NCBI RefSeq assembly: GCF_003202435.1
Contig: NZ_QJHK01000002.1
Location: forward strand, 310,001-374,000
Reading direction: 5' to 3'
DNA length: 64,000 bases
Source of the DNA: Flavobacterium cheongpyeongense
Lineage (GTDB): Bacteria > Bacteroidota > Bacteroidia > Flavobacteriales > Flavobacteriaceae
Shown here: positions 63,616 through 64,000 of the stretch, one piece after another
Numbering within the stretch: the first letter of the stretch is position 1
Layout of the letters: every line of letters starts with the position of its first letter
Made by a program: the position numbers and the translations under genes
The notes under the pieces: generated by a model
Told to the model about the DNA's origin: nothing
Seen by the model: the letters and a program-made list of their open reading frames with translations, nothing else
Database searches by the model: none

Positions 63616-63824
63616 CGATAATAGATTTGAAACTATATTAAGAAATCATTGAATTGATGTAACATCTTATTAGTATTATGTGTTATCAGCTTTAATGCTA
63701 ACTACAAATTCTCCTTCCTTACAGAGAAAAATGTGAATTATGAAAAACTTTAGAATATTAATATAACACGTAAATCAAATCCAATTTGCAATTTTACATT
63801 ATTATAAATAGTAATATAATCATT

Positions 63825-64000
63825 ATGAATAGTACTGAAATAAAAGGAAACTGGAACGAGTTTAAGGTAAAATTAAAACAAAGATATGCTGATTTGACTG
63901 ATGATGATTTGCTGTATGAAGAAGGAAAAGAAGATGAGATTTACGGCAGAATACAGCAAAAATTAGGTAAAACAAAAGAAGAATGGGATGAAATCGTATC
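63825..64000 (+). CDS. CsbD-family stress protein, 3' end outside window (partial)
   Basis: About 58 residues are visible: [20 protein letters not shown], then [20 protein letters not shown] and [17 protein letters not shown]. The IKGNWNExKxKLKxRYxxLTDDDL core defines CsbD-like general-stress proteins (~60-70 residues), so only a few residues are missing. A cytosolic, strongly charged small protein. Confidence 0.88.
   Translation, partial: MNSTEIKGNWNEFKVKLKQRYADLTDDDLLYEEGKEDEIYGRIQQKLGKTKEEWDEIV

Overview
The window is low-GC DNA from a member of the Bacteroidota, most likely a Flavobacterium. The evidence is: promoter -7 boxes of the form TAnnTTTG ahead of many genes, A/T-rich ribosome sites, a type IX secretion C-terminal signal, DUF5723/OmpA and TonB-receptor/surface-propeller proteins, and Flavobacterium-like protein sequences throughout. 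No rRNA, tRNA or CRISPR array was seen.

Layout. (1) 1-5.4 kb, minus strand: surface lipoproteins, a 16-unit BspA-type leucine-rich-repeat protein with a T9SS tail, and a BtuG-like propeller lipoprotein whose TonB receptor partner survives only as its last ~115 residues. Two near-identical palindromic promoter regions lie here. (2) 5.5-12 kb: two small operons, each with a Crp/Fnr-family regulator. The second (doxX, VOC, ferredoxin, MoaF-like) has tandem FNR-type boxes. (3) About 7.3-24.3 kb: an accessory array. All genes are on the minus strand, mostly one or two small orphan genes per unit. The units are separated by imperfect inverted repeats of 100-300 bp in three related families, which look like attC sites of an integron-type cassette array without an integrase in view. 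Three group II intron 3' ends (34-nt domain V) and a broken ISL3 transposase are embedded in it.

(4) 24.5-39.2 kb: ordinary chromosome with a PIG-L deacetylase and a sodium symporter, smpB, NAD(P)H-hydrate dehydratase, gcvT, an S41 protease, yebC and kdsA, with clear hairpin terminators. (5) 39.3-42.8 kb: two translationally coupled P-loop ATPases of unknown role, preceded by three 28-29 bp tandem repeats that contain promoter boxes. (6) 42.9-48.9 kb: recG, prmA, clpS, a lipoprotein and acs.

(7) 49.1-57.5 kb: branched-chain amino-acid synthesis (ilvD-ilvB-ilvN-ilvC, and leuA-leuB). ilvD is preceded by an Ile/Val-rich leader peptide of 24 residues and a terminator hairpin, a classic attenuator layout. 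Downstream of ilvC is a possible small RNA with its own promoter, two perfect hairpins and a terminator. (8) 57.6-64 kb: a helical-repeat protein, a BtuF-like metal/corrinoid receptor, pyrF, a DUF5723-OmpA envelope protein and the start of a CsbD-family gene.

Most core-gene calls rest on diagnostic motifs and are secure. The integron interpretation, the sRNA and the functions of the orphan cassette genes are inference.
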